Positions 7,345 through 15,258 of a DNA stretch of 33,160 nucleotides are shown piece after piece (the stretch's first letter is position 1; each line of letters begins with the position of its first letter). The stretch spans positions 1 to 33,160 of the forward strand of contig DBXG01000034.1 of NCBI GenBank assembly GCA_002309215.1, given 5' to 3'. The notes beneath the pieces are model-generated. The model did no database searches and was not told the DNA's origin. It saw only the letters and a program-made list of their open reading frames with translations. The position numbers and the translations under genes were made by a program. Source of the DNA: Alphaproteobacteria bacterium UBA1218. Its GTDB lineage: Bacteria > Pseudomonadota > Alphaproteobacteria > Rs-D84.

Positions 7345-8304
7345 TTATTCATTATCTAAAATTTCTTTCAGTTCCATCATGTCATCTGGCATACGCGATT
7401 TGAAATGCATTTTTTCGCCTGTTGTTGGGTGAACAAACTCTAAAACCTCTGCATGCAACATTTGACCGTCATGATTTTTCAAGAAATTTAATAATTCAGG
7501 GTCTTTGACACTACCAACATGCGATTTTTCACGTCCATATAATGGGTCGCACAAAACTGGAAAACCATGCGAAGACAAATGGACACGAATTTGATGTGTT
7601 CGCCCAGTCAATAATGTGCAACGAAATAACGAAATATTATTCTTGGTCCAAACATCTGCGACATTTACGATTGTGTGCGCAGGCTTGCCACCCGATTTCA
7701 CCATAGACATTTTTTGACGATTGCGTGATGAACGCGCGATATTCCCAGTTATGTCTGCCCCGCCCCATGTTGGAACACCCCAAACAAAAGCGATATATTT
7801 ACGGGTCAAATCATGCGCTGAAAACATCTTTACCAATGCACGATATGCTACATCGCTTTTCGCAAAAACCATAACACCACTGGTATCTTTATCCAGACGA
7901 TGAACAACCCCCGGTCTGGTTTCGCCCCCCAGCGCAGACAAATGTGTGTGTGCCAATAAATTTTGCACCAAAGTCCCAGTTTTATTGCCTGCTGATGGAT
8001 ACATTACTATGCCACGCGGTTTGTTTATCACGATTATATCGTCGTCTTCGTATAAAACTTCTAAATCAAAATCGCTTGAAATATTATCACGTGCTATGTC
8101 TGACTTTTTTTCGAGAACATTTACGACAAACTCATCACCTAATTTTGTTTTTTCTGATAATTTAACAGCCCCACCATTTAAGCGTTTAATGTCAAATTTT
8201 TGTATTTCACTGCGTGAAAAATCAGGCATTTGTGCAGACAGAAACTTATCAACCCGAATACCAACATTATTTTCATCTACAAAAAACTTGCGAACATCAG
8301 ACAT
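7345..8304 (-). CDS. rluD: RluD/RluC-type 23S rRNA pseudouridine synthase
   Basis: This enzyme isomerises specific uridines in 23S rRNA to pseudouridine. Residues 1-65 form an S4 RNA-binding domain (RVDKFLSAQ, FSRSEIQ). The catalytic domain begins near residue 80 (VLYEDDDIIVINKPRGIVMYP) and contains the family signature HRLDKDTSG with catalytic Asp at about 138, followed by RKYIAFVWG, the GGKPAHTIV stretch and GRTHQIRVHL. The length of 319 residues is normal. S4 plus this motif order points to the RluA/RluC/RluD family; choosing RluD (U1911/1915/1917) over RluC is less certain. It is the last gene of a three-gene operon: its ATG is directly adjacent to the stop of the gene upstream. Confidence 0.88.
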   Translation of the reverse strand: MSDVRKFFVDENNVGIRVDKFLSAQMPDFSRSEIQKFDIKRLNGGAVKLSEKTKLGDEFVVNVLEKKSDIARDNISSDFDLEVLYEDDDIIVINKPRGIVMYPSAGNKTGTLVQNLLAHTHLSALGGETRPGVVHRLDKDTSGVMVFAKSDVAYRALVKMFSAHDLTRKYIAFVWGVPTWGGADITGNIARSSRNRQKMSMVKSGGKPAHTIVNVADVWTKNNISLFRCTLLTGRTHQIRVHLSSHGFPVLCDPLYGREKSHVGSVKDPELLNFLKNHDGQMLHAEVLEFVHPTTGEKMHFKSRMPDDMMELKEILDNE

Positions 8305-8772
8305 CTATCGAATCTCTTTCCAATTTTTGCCACGTTCACATTTTGCAATATCAATTGTAAAATTACGTTCACCATCAACAGGACAAGTCAAAATGCCAGT
8401 AGAAACTGAATCCAAAGCCTGTTCATCTGCATTGCGCCATGCGAACGATATCGTTTCAGGTTTATACAAACATACTAAACGCAAATGGCCACTCATTTTT
8501 CCTTTTGGTGAAAACCAAACACGAACGCTATCAGCTTCGCCATAACAAGGAAAAGAATCCAGGTAATACAAAACCAGCCCCTGCTTTACAAAAGACTTGT
8601 CATGTCCTTTTATCGTCCCTGTAAATTGTTTCAACGGAATCCCTGTGATCGCAGCCCAATCAACAGTTGTAGAAAAAACGCTGACACGCGGACCAACTGG
8701 CGCAGGTGTGGACGAATCTGCAAAAACAGATGACATAAACAAAAACGACAAAATAAACATCAAAGGCTTCAT
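8305..8772 (-). CDS. Small secreted protein, function unknown
   Basis: The 155-residue product begins with a signal peptide (MKPLMFILSFLFMSSVFA, cut before DSS). The mature part is short, basic and has three cysteines (FPCYGE, RLVCLY, LTCPVD, with a fourth in AKCERG), so a small disulfide-bonded periplasmic domain is likely. I recognise no family. The start overlaps the stop of the zinc-ribbon gene by four bases (ATGA), and its own stop touches the rluD start, so translation is probably coupled along the operon. The spacing alone links it to the zinc-ribbon membrane protein. Confidence 0.65.
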   Translation of the reverse strand: MKPLMFILSFLFMSSVFADSSTPAPVGPRVSVFSTTVDWAAITGIPLKQFTGTIKGHDKSFVKQGLVLYYLDSFPCYGEADSVRVWFSPKGKMSGHLRLVCLYKPETISFAWRNADEQALDSVSTGILTCPVDGERNFTIDIAKCERGKNWKEIR

Positions 8773-9284
8773 TTGTATTCCTTTAATTCAACCGACACGC
8801 GTTTCACGTTTGTTGGATCTACCGACAATATATGATTGAATGTCACTGTGTTTTTAGGCTCTAACAGTGTTGCTGGCGGAATAAAAGACTGACGCGACAA
8901 AACATTATTAGCAGCATCATACGAAATCACAACCAAGTGTGGCAAACCGTATATATCGTTAGTATTATTGGTTATATCGCCGGATACAAAAATTCTGTCC
9001 ATTCCTTTTTCATCACGCACAATGCGAATATTTTTTTCATCCAGACGTGCGACAAGAGGTTTGTTTTTCATAGAACTGTTCTGGAACTTTACAATCGCAA
9101 CAAAAGAAAATACACATGCTGCAATCAAGGCACATATCACAACCAATAATTTCAACCATACACCTTTGACTGAAAAAGGCTTATGCGGCGTCCAAACATG
9201 CCCGCACACTGCACATTTAACAGACGCGTTTGGCAATTTTGCCAATGAATATTCTGTTTTACAAAAATCACATACTATTTTCAT
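8769..9284 (-). CDS. Zinc-ribbon membrane protein (MJ0042/DUF3426-like)
   Basis: The N-terminus is a compact zinc ribbon with Cys 5, 8, 24 and 27 (CDFC and CAVC), as in the MJ0042 family found at the N-terminus of alphaproteobacterial DUF3426 proteins. A single membrane helix follows at about residues 42-67 (LKLLVVICALIAACVFSFVAIV). The rest, about 100 residues, should lie outside the cytoplasm and resembles the beta-rich DUF3426-type domain (ISGDITN-like start VSGDITNNTND, then VSYDAANNVLS). The molecular role is not known. It opens the operon with the secreted protein and rluD, with ribosome binding site AGAGG. Its promoter lies in the 3' end of the neighbouring prepilin gene. Confidence 0.72.
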   Translation of the reverse strand: MKIVCDFCKTEYSLAKLPNASVKCAVCGHVWTPHKPFSVKGVWLKLLVVICALIAACVFSFVAIVKFQNSSMKNKPLVARLDEKNIRIVRDEKGMDRIFVSGDITNNTNDIYGLPHLVVISYDAANNVLSRQSFIPPATLLEPKNTVTFNHILSVDPTNVKRVSVELKEYK

Positions 9285-9306
9285 ACGTTTACCTCTGTCA
9301 TCTAGG

Positions 9307-9334
9307 TTTATACCACATTTTATTCTAAATTCAA
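9307..9334 (-). promoter_or_regulatory. Promoter of the zinc-ribbon/rluD operon
   Basis: On the minus strand TTGAAT (9329-9334) and TATAAA (9307-9312) are 16 bases apart. The -35 sits inside the last codons of the upstream prepilin gene. Confidence 0.5.
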
Positions 9335-10639
9335 CATTTGATATTTTTCACGAACACGCATTTGAATATCATGTAATGCATTGAGATAATCGCCAACAGT
9401 GGCATTTGTATTTGATGTTATGGAACCAAATAATGTTGTAGATAATGTTCCTGCCCTGGCTTCTGTTGCAACAATTCCAGATGCTAACCGCGCCAGTTCT
9501 GGCAAATAAATATCTGCAAAACGCGCTTTTTTATTTTTTATATCCCAATAATAACTCGAATCTTTGGCATCTTGAATTTTTTCACTGACGTATAATTGCG
9601 GCGTCACCGACCCCGTATAACCAACCGTCACATAATCGGCATTTATATGCCCTAAAACCAAATCCATATCGCCGATTATTTTCAGAATCGAATCTTTACC
9701 CGATGAAGAGTTTACAGAAAAACCATTTAATGTTAAATTATTTACATACAAATCATTTGTTGTAAAAGATGAAAACTTGCCAGAATCTATTAAAGAAAAC
9801 AAGCCAGAAACATTCATCGTCCTTGAATCAGCTGTCAACGCACCATTTACCACAGCGCTATTTGTCTGGTATATTGCATCCAGCGTTGTACGATTTGCAA
9901 ATACCAATGTATTGAGCGCTGTTCTGCCAATCGTAAGTTTTTCTTCAAACTGTGCTTTGTTAGCATCAAAAAATCTTGCATTACGAATATCGTGTCCATC
10001 CAAATTTAATGAAGATAACATCGTGGCATCACTTGCTTTCTCAGTCGGAACACGCCATAAATATTCGGTATTTCCACGTTTAACAGATGTTGTACCAACC
10101 AGACCTTTTGTGTTCTTTACACCAAAATCTGCAATATTTGCATGAAAAGCACCAAAACCACCGTATGTTGTATTACCTTGGATAAAACCAAATTTTCCAC
10201 CACCCAGATTTACTATCTCTCGGGTTCGCAAAGGTGTAATATTTTTATCGTTTAAAATGACTATTCCTTGAAGGGTTGATTTATTATTTCTGTCTGATGA
10301 TTTTAATACACGTAATTGATAATCATCCTTGTACAAAGTCGCAATGTTTTCAGGCAAACCATAATTTACCAATTCTGCCAATTTTACCTGAAATATTTGT
10401 TTATCCACAGGTCGCATCAAAACCGTTTTATTTTCAACAATGTATCTTTCTAATGCGGTCTGAACATTTTCCAATTGTTGTGATATCACAATGTTTCTGG
10501 CGCGCGAAATAGCATTTTGTTGATACCGAAACACAAACGGTATAACAATAGCAGCCAAACAAATCGTCATCATCAATTCAACCAGCATTCCACCATGCTG
10601 AGATTTTACCTGGGCAAAATATTTTTTATTTATCTTCAT
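9320..10639 (-). CDS. PilV-like large type IV prepilin, third of three
   Basis: I start this 439-residue protein at the ATG at 10639, which overlaps the upstream stop as ATGA; a TTG four codons earlier is also open. After a leader of about 16 residues comes a class III prepilin site, HG|GMLVELMMTICLAAIVIPF, with Glu at +5 and one hydrophobic helix. An alpha/beta part to about residue 180 leads into YLWRVPTEK and LNLDGHDIRNARFF, the transition seen in PilV tip adhesins of R64-type thin pili (their 'DMNGNNI.N' motif). The C-terminal half is beta-rich and repetitive, as in tail-fibre or tip-adhesin stalks. It should be processed by a prepilin peptidase and placed at a pilus tip. It shares this plan with the two genes upstream, so the three are probably paralogues. 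Confidence 0.75.
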   Translation of the reverse strand: MKINKKYFAQVKSQHGGMLVELMMTICLAAIVIPFVFRYQQNAISRARNIVISQQLENVQTALERYIVENKTVLMRPVDKQIFQVKLAELVNYGLPENIATLYKDDYQLRVLKSSDRNNKSTLQGIVILNDKNITPLRTREIVNLGGGKFGFIQGNTTYGGFGAFHANIADFGVKNTKGLVGTTSVKRGNTEYLWRVPTEKASDATMLSSLNLDGHDIRNARFFDANKAQFEEKLTIGRTALNTLVFANRTTLDAIYQTNSAVVNGALTADSRTMNVSGLFSLIDSGKFSSFTTNDLYVNNLTLNGFSVNSSSGKDSILKIIGDMDLVLGHINADYVTVGYTGSVTPQLYVSEKIQDAKDSSYYWDIKNKKARFADIYLPELARLASGIVATEARAGTLSTTLFGSITSNTNATVGDYLNALHDIQMRVREKYQMLNLE

Positions 10640-11832
10640 TTCGTATCCCAATTTGCCGATATTATTTTTCTGAATTCATGTGTATCTGGCACTGATGGCA
10701 CAGACGAACGTGTCAATATAAGTTTTGTAAACGATGGCGGTGTGTTCGTAGGAAAATACCACGAACCAATCTGTAAAGGCGCCACGCCTGACACCAATAA
10801 TTCGCCAGACACAGTTATACCAAAACCATCTGCAAAAACCATCTCTGATGCAGAAACATATGGTGTTAATAATTTACTGGTTGTAATACCATTAAACCCC
10901 GTCACAGTTCTGGCGCTTTCAGATTTTAATACAAAATTACCTGCAACATTTACAGAATTCGCCACAGTTGCACTATCAACGATTAAACGACCATTTGTGA
11001 CATATTTATCACCGTTTAATTTATCTGCAACAATTGTTCTGAAACCATTTGTATCACCTGTCACGCGCATACTTCCAATTTGTATATCATCCGAACTGAT
11101 ATTTGCGCCCGATGAAAAGTAAACAGTATCTGCATCCACTACATCAGATGTTAAAAACACAGCGCTTGCATCAAATATTTTTGCAGATAATGATGAAATA
11201 TCACTGACATTAAATACATTAAAATTATTCATATGCAAATCGCGTTGCATCTGATTCAACCCATCTTCACCCATTGTACCCCGGTGTAAAAACTTTGATT
11301 TATCAGCCCCATCAAAATCACGTGATATTCTGAAAATTAAATCACCACTATTAAATACATCAGGCGCAGATACAGCCCATGATTGAGAATACGCAACACC
11401 ATCATCACGAACAATTGCAGCTGCATCGCCAATATGTTTAGCTATGTTAGAAGCTCGATATTCAGAATCACTCATATTAAAAGCCAAATAAACTTCCGTT
11501 ATTGTTGCGCCGTTGACTTTGTATTTATCAATAAACCCAGCATATGCCATTGGCGCAATTTCTGCAATCTCTTCATCCGTCAATTTTATTTCAATTGTAT
11601 CTGGCCATTGGTTTTGATTGATACGCAAAAAGTTTACTATTTTATCGCGATTTTTAACAATTTTGTTCGCCATAGCAATATCTTGAACATCTTTGGATAT
11701 ATCTATGATTTGATTATATAAAAATGGCGACACACTCAGTACTACTGTAATAGCCAACAGCACCTCTAACACAGACGCACCGCGTTCTGCAAGTCTATAC
11801 ATTCTGTTAAAATGTTTTTTACATACAGTCAT
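10636..11832 (-). CDS. PilV-like large type IV prepilin, second of three
   Basis: This 398-residue protein carries the prepilin cleavage site ERG|ASVLEVLLAITVVLSVSPF, with Glu at +5 and a hydrophobic N-terminal helix. Residues to about 170 form the pilin-like globular part (including GDLIFRISRDF). Then LNQMQRDLHMNNFNVFNV matches the PilV-type transition motif, followed by a beta-rich C-terminal region with repeated short strands. The leader is 17 residues from the ATG at 11832; a second ATG ten codons later would give a 7-residue leader, and neither has a strong ribosome binding site. It overlaps the gene upstream by 14 bases and the gene downstream by 4, which implies coupled translation. 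The product is probably a pilus tip or minor pilin. Confidence 0.72.
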   Translation of the reverse strand: MTVCKKHFNRMYRLAERGASVLEVLLAITVVLSVSPFLYNQIIDISKDVQDIAMANKIVKNRDKIVNFLRINQNQWPDTIEIKLTDEEIAEIAPMAYAGFIDKYKVNGATITEVYLAFNMSDSEYRASNIAKHIGDAAAIVRDDGVAYSQSWAVSAPDVFNSGDLIFRISRDFDGADKSKFLHRGTMGEDGLNQMQRDLHMNNFNVFNVSDISSLSAKIFDASAVFLTSDVVDADTVYFSSGANISSDDIQIGSMRVTGDTNGFRTIVADKLNGDKYVTNGRLIVDSATVANSVNVAGNFVLKSESARTVTGFNGITTSKLLTPYVSASEMVFADGFGITVSGELLVSGVAPLQIGSWYFPTNTPPSFTKLILTRSSVPSVPDTHEFRKIISANWDTK

Positions 11833-13171
11833 TTCTGCCGTTCATTAAACATTGTTTTATATCTATTCTGGTTTCCAATCTTTGCCAAAAAACATACTGG
11901 CATATTATATTTTGCGCCAAAGATTTACTGTTATAATTTCCATTTAACGATTCAATTATATCTCTGCACGAAACAGTTTTACCTTCTGTATCCTTGGGAT
12001 CCGCAATAATCTCGAAAGAATCATTATTCACAGTATCAATATATACATCTGGCAATAAAGATGTCCCAGCAGGTCTGACATCAATCAAAACCGCACCGCT
12101 TTGTCCATTCAATAAACCATACGATGTCTGATCGCGCAATGTTATATTTGCAGCAGAAATTGTTTTAACATCTATACCAGATTTAGCATTATATTCCAAA
12201 CTTGTTGGATCCACATATACGTCTTGACCACGCGAAGCATCAATATATGCACCAACATCCAAACGTTCAACTGTGAAACTGAAATTATCCGCACGCAAAG
12301 AACCACGAACCAACCAATCCGATGGTCCAGAAAAACCAACCCGACCTTCTGTCATAGAAAAATCATACACAGATGCGACGTTTGATTCAAAGGCCCCAGC
12401 ATTTCCATATTTTGCAATCGTTCGTAAAGAAGCATCACCAACATTCAAATCACCACGATTCAACGCCAAAGCTGCACCACCATCAGCACTTTGGAATATA
12501 GTTTTGTTTGCAAACAAATCTGATATTTTATTTTTATCTTTGCTTCCTGATTCCATACCATACAAAACCAAAGTTCCAAATTGCGCTGTTTCTAAATCAC
12601 CATTACGCGCAAACAAAACATTTATTTTATCTATGCTGTTATCATTCATATCTAATTCAGACAAAAAACCCACATTTTCGTTTGTTTCTTTTTTATTCAC
12701 GATATCAGAATACATAACATCAACCGGAATATGCACATATATATCTTTGTTATGTATTTCCGCATAAAAACCAATTCTGTGCGCTAATTCTGCAATCTGC
12801 ATTTTTGATAAGTTTCCGCCACTAATTTTCAGATAACAAATTATACCATTTTCGTTTTTATCTATGACCAAAGAAATATTTTGCCCCATTCCTGTCGTAG
12901 GGGTAAACCCAATCGGCAAGCCATAACTTTCCAAAGTGCTTATAAACTTATCGTCTGCTATTTCTATTTTTTTATATGGTAAACTGTTTTTTGTTTCCAG
13001 TATATAAGCACGTGCAACATTATACGCTGTTTCGATTTTTTCTGTGGCAGAATACATCTGGGCAGCAGAATCACGAGCAGAAATCTTACCCGCAAAAAAA
13101 GGTATAAAAGCAAAGACCATCGTCAATGCTAACAAGGCTTGCAATAAAAAACTACCACTTTGTTTTTGCAA
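11819..13171 (-). CDS. PilV-like large prepilin, first of three, with Gln at +5
   Basis: I start this protein at TTG 13171, giving 450 residues. An in-frame ATG at 13198 lies within the -10 element, whereas the TTG has AGGGGGGAG four bases before it and yields the short leader MQKQSG. Cleavage at SG|SFLLQALLALTMVFAFIPFF leaves Gln, not Glu, at +5. Lack of Glu5 is typical of GspK-type tip-initiating pseudopilins, so this may start the tip complex; that is inference. LDMNDNSIDKINVLFARNG near residue 200 is the PilV-like transition motif shared with the two downstream genes. The C-terminal region is beta-rich and ends in a Cys-containing tail with five cysteines. It is first in an overlapping three-gene operon behind a good promoter. 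Confidence 0.72.
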   Translation of the reverse strand: MQKQSGSFLLQALLALTMVFAFIPFFAGKISARDSAAQMYSATEKIETAYNVARAYILETKNSLPYKKIEIADDKFISTLESYGLPIGFTPTTGMGQNISLVIDKNENGIICYLKISGGNLSKMQIAELAHRIGFYAEIHNKDIYVHIPVDVMYSDIVNKKETNENVGFLSELDMNDNSIDKINVLFARNGDLETAQFGTLVLYGMESGSKDKNKISDLFANKTIFQSADGGAALALNRGDLNVGDASLRTIAKYGNAGAFESNVASVYDFSMTEGRVGFSGPSDWLVRGSLRADNFSFTVERLDVGAYIDASRGQDVYVDPTSLEYNAKSGIDVKTISAANITLRDQTSYGLLNGQSGAVLIDVRPAGTSLLPDVYIDTVNNDSFEIIADPKDTEGKTVSCRDIIESLNGNYNSKSLAQNIICQYVFWQRLETRIDIKQCLMNGRNDCM

Positions 13172-13193
13172 AATGCTCCCCCCTACGAACAAA

Positions 13194-13222
13194 AGCATAG
13201 CAATTGAAAAAAATTATTGCAA
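13194..13222 (-). promoter_or_regulatory. Promoter of the three-prepilin operon
   Basis: On the minus strand TTGCAA (13217-13222) and TATGCT (13194-13199) are 17 bases apart. The predicted start near 13187 excludes the ATG at 13198 as initiator and supports the TTG at 13171, which has a strong ribosome binding site (13176-13184). Confidence 0.65.
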
Positions 13223-13315
13223 TCAGTTTTAAGATGTTTTAATATTGGTTCGTTGAAACAAAAACAGTAGTGGGATTACTGAATAGATTATTCCCTTGTA
13301 AACAAAGTAAAGAAA

Positions 13316-13633
13316 ATGCAAAACAAAAAAAATCAAACATCCGTTGGTCAGATGATTCAACGTTGTCATAAGTGGCGTCAAAAAAGAAAACAGTATATTG
13401 ATTTGGCGCGCCAAACCAGTGATGAAATAGAACGCGAACGCTTGTTGCAAACCGCGGAACATTATGGTCGTATTGTCAACGAAGAACAGGTTAAAATTGA
13501 TTCCCAGCGTGATCCAAAGGATAAAACACCTGTGGTAGAGGAAATCGCAGAATCACCTGAAAACTCAGAAACATCCGAATCAAACGAGGAAGATGAAATT
13601 GGTTTTCCAGATTTTATCGCTAATCTGAAATAG
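13316..13633 (+). CDS. Short DUF4167 family protein
   Basis: The 105-residue protein has a basic N-terminal part followed by QKRKQYIDLARQ and the ERLLQTAEHYGRIVNEEQ stretch, which matches the DUF4167 core (family pattern: L-A-R-D-A...AENYFQHAEHYFRI) found mainly in Alphaproteobacteria. Known members have a longer Arg/Gly/Asn-rich N-terminus that suggests RNA binding; here that part is reduced to about 20 residues, so this is a short form. The C-terminal 35 residues are very acidic (Glu, Ser, Asp) and probably disordered. Its function is not established. It is divergent from the prepilin operon and followed by a palindrome and the dnaX promoter, so it is probably transcribed alone. Confidence 0.75.
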   Translation: MQNKKNQTSVGQMIQRCHKWRQKRKQYIDLARQTSDEIERERLLQTAEHYGRIVNEEQVKIDSQRDPKDKTPVVEEIAESPENSETSESNEEDEIGFPDFIANLK

Positions 13634-13645
13634 ATTAATCTATTT
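13628..13645 (+). terminator. AT-rich terminator of the DUF4167 gene
   Basis: AAATAGATT and AATCTATTT form a perfect palindrome that includes the stop codon, followed by T-rich sequence. The stem is AT-only apart from one G-C pair per arm, so termination is probably weak. Confidence 0.45.
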
Positions 13646-13649
13646 TTTA

Positions 13650-13677
13650 TTGAAATCGGGTATTTATTTGCTATGCT
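13650..13677 (+). promoter_or_regulatory. dnaX promoter
   Basis: TTGAAA (13650-13655) and TATGCT (13672-13677) are 16 bases apart. The predicted start is near 13684, giving a very short leader made mostly of the AAAGGAAG ribosome binding site. Confidence 0.65.
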
Positions 13678-13695
13678 TTAGCCAAAGGAAGCACT

Positions 13696-15240
13696 ATGGA
13701 AAATAATTATACCGTTCTGGCTCGGAAATATCGCAGTCAAGATTTCGAATCATTGATTGGTCAAGATGTATTGGTAAAAACGCTAACAACTGCTATCAAT
13801 ACCGGTCGTATTGCACACGCTTATATATTTACTGGAATTCGTGGAACCGGCAAAACCAGTACTGCACGTATTTTGGCCAAGGCTTTGAATTGTTTATCAT
13901 CTGAAAATGCAACATCAAAACCATGTGGTCAATGCGAAAACTGTCGTGCAATTGCAGCAGGTCAACACATTGATGTTATGGAAATTGACGCTGCATCACA
14001 TACTGGCGTTGATAATATGCGCGATATACTGGATGCTGCCCAATACCGTCCGACAAATGCCCGGTATAAAGTTTACATTATTGACGAAGTTCACATGTTA
14101 TCAACCAGCGCATTTAATGCTCTGCTCAAAACTTTAGAAGAACCACCTGCACATGTTATATTTATTTTAGCGACAACAGAAATCAGAAAAGTTCCGGTAA
14201 CGATTCTATCACGTTGTCAGCGTTTTGATTTGGCACGCGTTCCGGTTGAAACATTAAAAAAACATTTTGCATGGATTGCGGAACAAGAAAACATCGAATT
14301 ATCTGATGGTGCAAATGAATTGTTGGCACGTGCCGCTGACGGTTCTGTTCGTGATGGACTGTCTTTATTGGACCAAGCGATTGCACAAACCGGCGGTCAT
14401 GTTGATGAAAGCGCTGTGTTAGATATGTTGAAAAGAACAGATCGTGGCACAGTTGTTGGTTTTATGAAAACCGTATTATCTGGCGATGTAAATGCAGCAT
14501 TGAACAAACTGGATGAAATATATAATAACGGTGCAGATTTAACAATGCTGTTAAATGATATGATGGAATGGACGCATTGGGCAACACGTATGTATCCATC
14601 ATTAAGATTGCAAGATTCTACCTCTTCGCCATATACATTGGATCAGCGTGAAACGATTAAGAAGATAAACGAAACTATATCCCTGAATACTTTATCACGC
14701 ATATGGCAAGTTATGGTTGCGGCAGTTCCTGAATTACAGGCATCAAACAATCAAAAGCAATGTTTTGATATGTTGATTATTCGTTTAATGCATATTGCAG
14801 ATATGCCATCAATTCCTGAATTATTAAAACAGTCTGAAAAAGAAACACCGGTGCAAACGGTCCAAAAAAAATCAGAAGAAGTTGTTGTTGAAAAATCCAA
14901 ATATATAGAAATAAAAACATCTGATGAATTGGCGTCTGCTTTGCAACAGGCACGCGAATTATTATTGTATTCTTACTATACGAACAATTTGGAAATCACA
15001 GATTTTGCAGTTGGAAAAATTAAATATTTTGATCGCAAAGGTGATAAAGACTTTTCACAAAAGTTGGCAATTTGGTTGAAAGATAAAACTGGACAAACCT
15101 GGGTACTGGAAACCATGTCTGAATCACCACATCAACAAACAGTTTTGGAACATGCAAAATCTGAAATTGCAGCAGACCCAATGGTGGCCAGCGCTATGGA
15201 TTTATTCGAAGATGCAGAAATTGTAAATATATCAAAATAA
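13696..15240 (+). CDS. dnaX: DNA polymerase III subunit tau (and possibly gamma)
   Basis: DnaX is the ATPase of the clamp loader that opens the beta clamp and ties the replisome together. The 514-residue protein has a Walker A at about 47-54 (GIRGTGKT), a zinc module with Cys 66, 77, 80 and 83, a Walker B near 120 (VYIIDEVHML), and the sensor SRC motif (TILSRCQRF). Domain III follows to about residue 370, then a short tau-specific region, shorter than in E. coli (643 residues). At 14863-14872 there is an A8 run read as CAA AAA AAA T; a -1 shift there meets TGA after six codons, giving about 398 residues, the expected size of a gamma form. dnaX is followed after 18 bases by a pilin gene, and not by ybaB-recR as is common. 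Confidence 0.95.
   Translation: MENNYTVLARKYRSQDFESLIGQDVLVKTLTTAINTGRIAHAYIFTGIRGTGKTSTARILAKALNCLSSENATSKPCGQCENCRAIAAGQHIDVMEIDAASHTGVDNMRDILDAAQYRPTNARYKVYIIDEVHMLSTSAFNALLKTLEEPPAHVIFILATTEIRKVPVTILSRCQRFDLARVPVETLKKHFAWIAEQENIELSDGANELLARAADGSVRDGLSLLDQAIAQTGGHVDESAVLDMLKRTDRGTVVGFMKTVLSGDVNAALNKLDEIYNNGADLTMLLNDMMEWTHWATRMYPSLRLQDSTSSPYTLDQRETIKKINETISLNTLSRIWQVMVAAVPELQASNNQKQCFDMLIIRLMHIADMPSIPELLKQSEKETPVQTVQKKSEEVVVEKSKYIEIKTSDELASALQQARELLLYSYYTNNLEITDFAVGKIKYFDRKGDKDFSQKLAIWLKDKTGQTWVLETMSESPHQQTVLEHAKSEIAADPMVASAMDLFEDAEIVNISK
14864..14891 (+). promoter_or_regulatory. Candidate dnaX -1 frameshift site
   Basis: Eight A residues (14864-14871) give the heptamer A AAA AAA in the register that allows -1 slippage. 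The shifted frame reads six codons (I-R-R-S-C-C) and stops at TGA 14889-14891. E. coli uses A AAA AAG at the equivalent place. I see no strong stimulatory hairpin. Confidence 0.5.
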
Positions 15241-15258
15241 AAAAACAGGGGTTAAAAT

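Noticed and set aside
7946..8545. 199-codon plus-strand ORF antisense to rluD and its neighbour
   Set aside because: It lies opposite two clear genes and its translation is Ser/Cys/Phe-rich, typical of an antisense shadow.
10517..11122. 201-codon plus-strand ORF
   Set aside because: It is antisense to two overlapping prepilin genes with clear N-terminal motifs; no ribosome binding site or recognisable domain.
12273..12767. 164-codon plus-strand ORF
   Set aside because: Antisense to the first prepilin gene; low-complexity translation.
9320..13222. Shufflon (invertible C-terminal cassettes) at the PilV-like genes
   Set aside because: I see no inverted 19-bp-type recombination repeats and no recombinase gene; the three genes are complete and read in the same direction.
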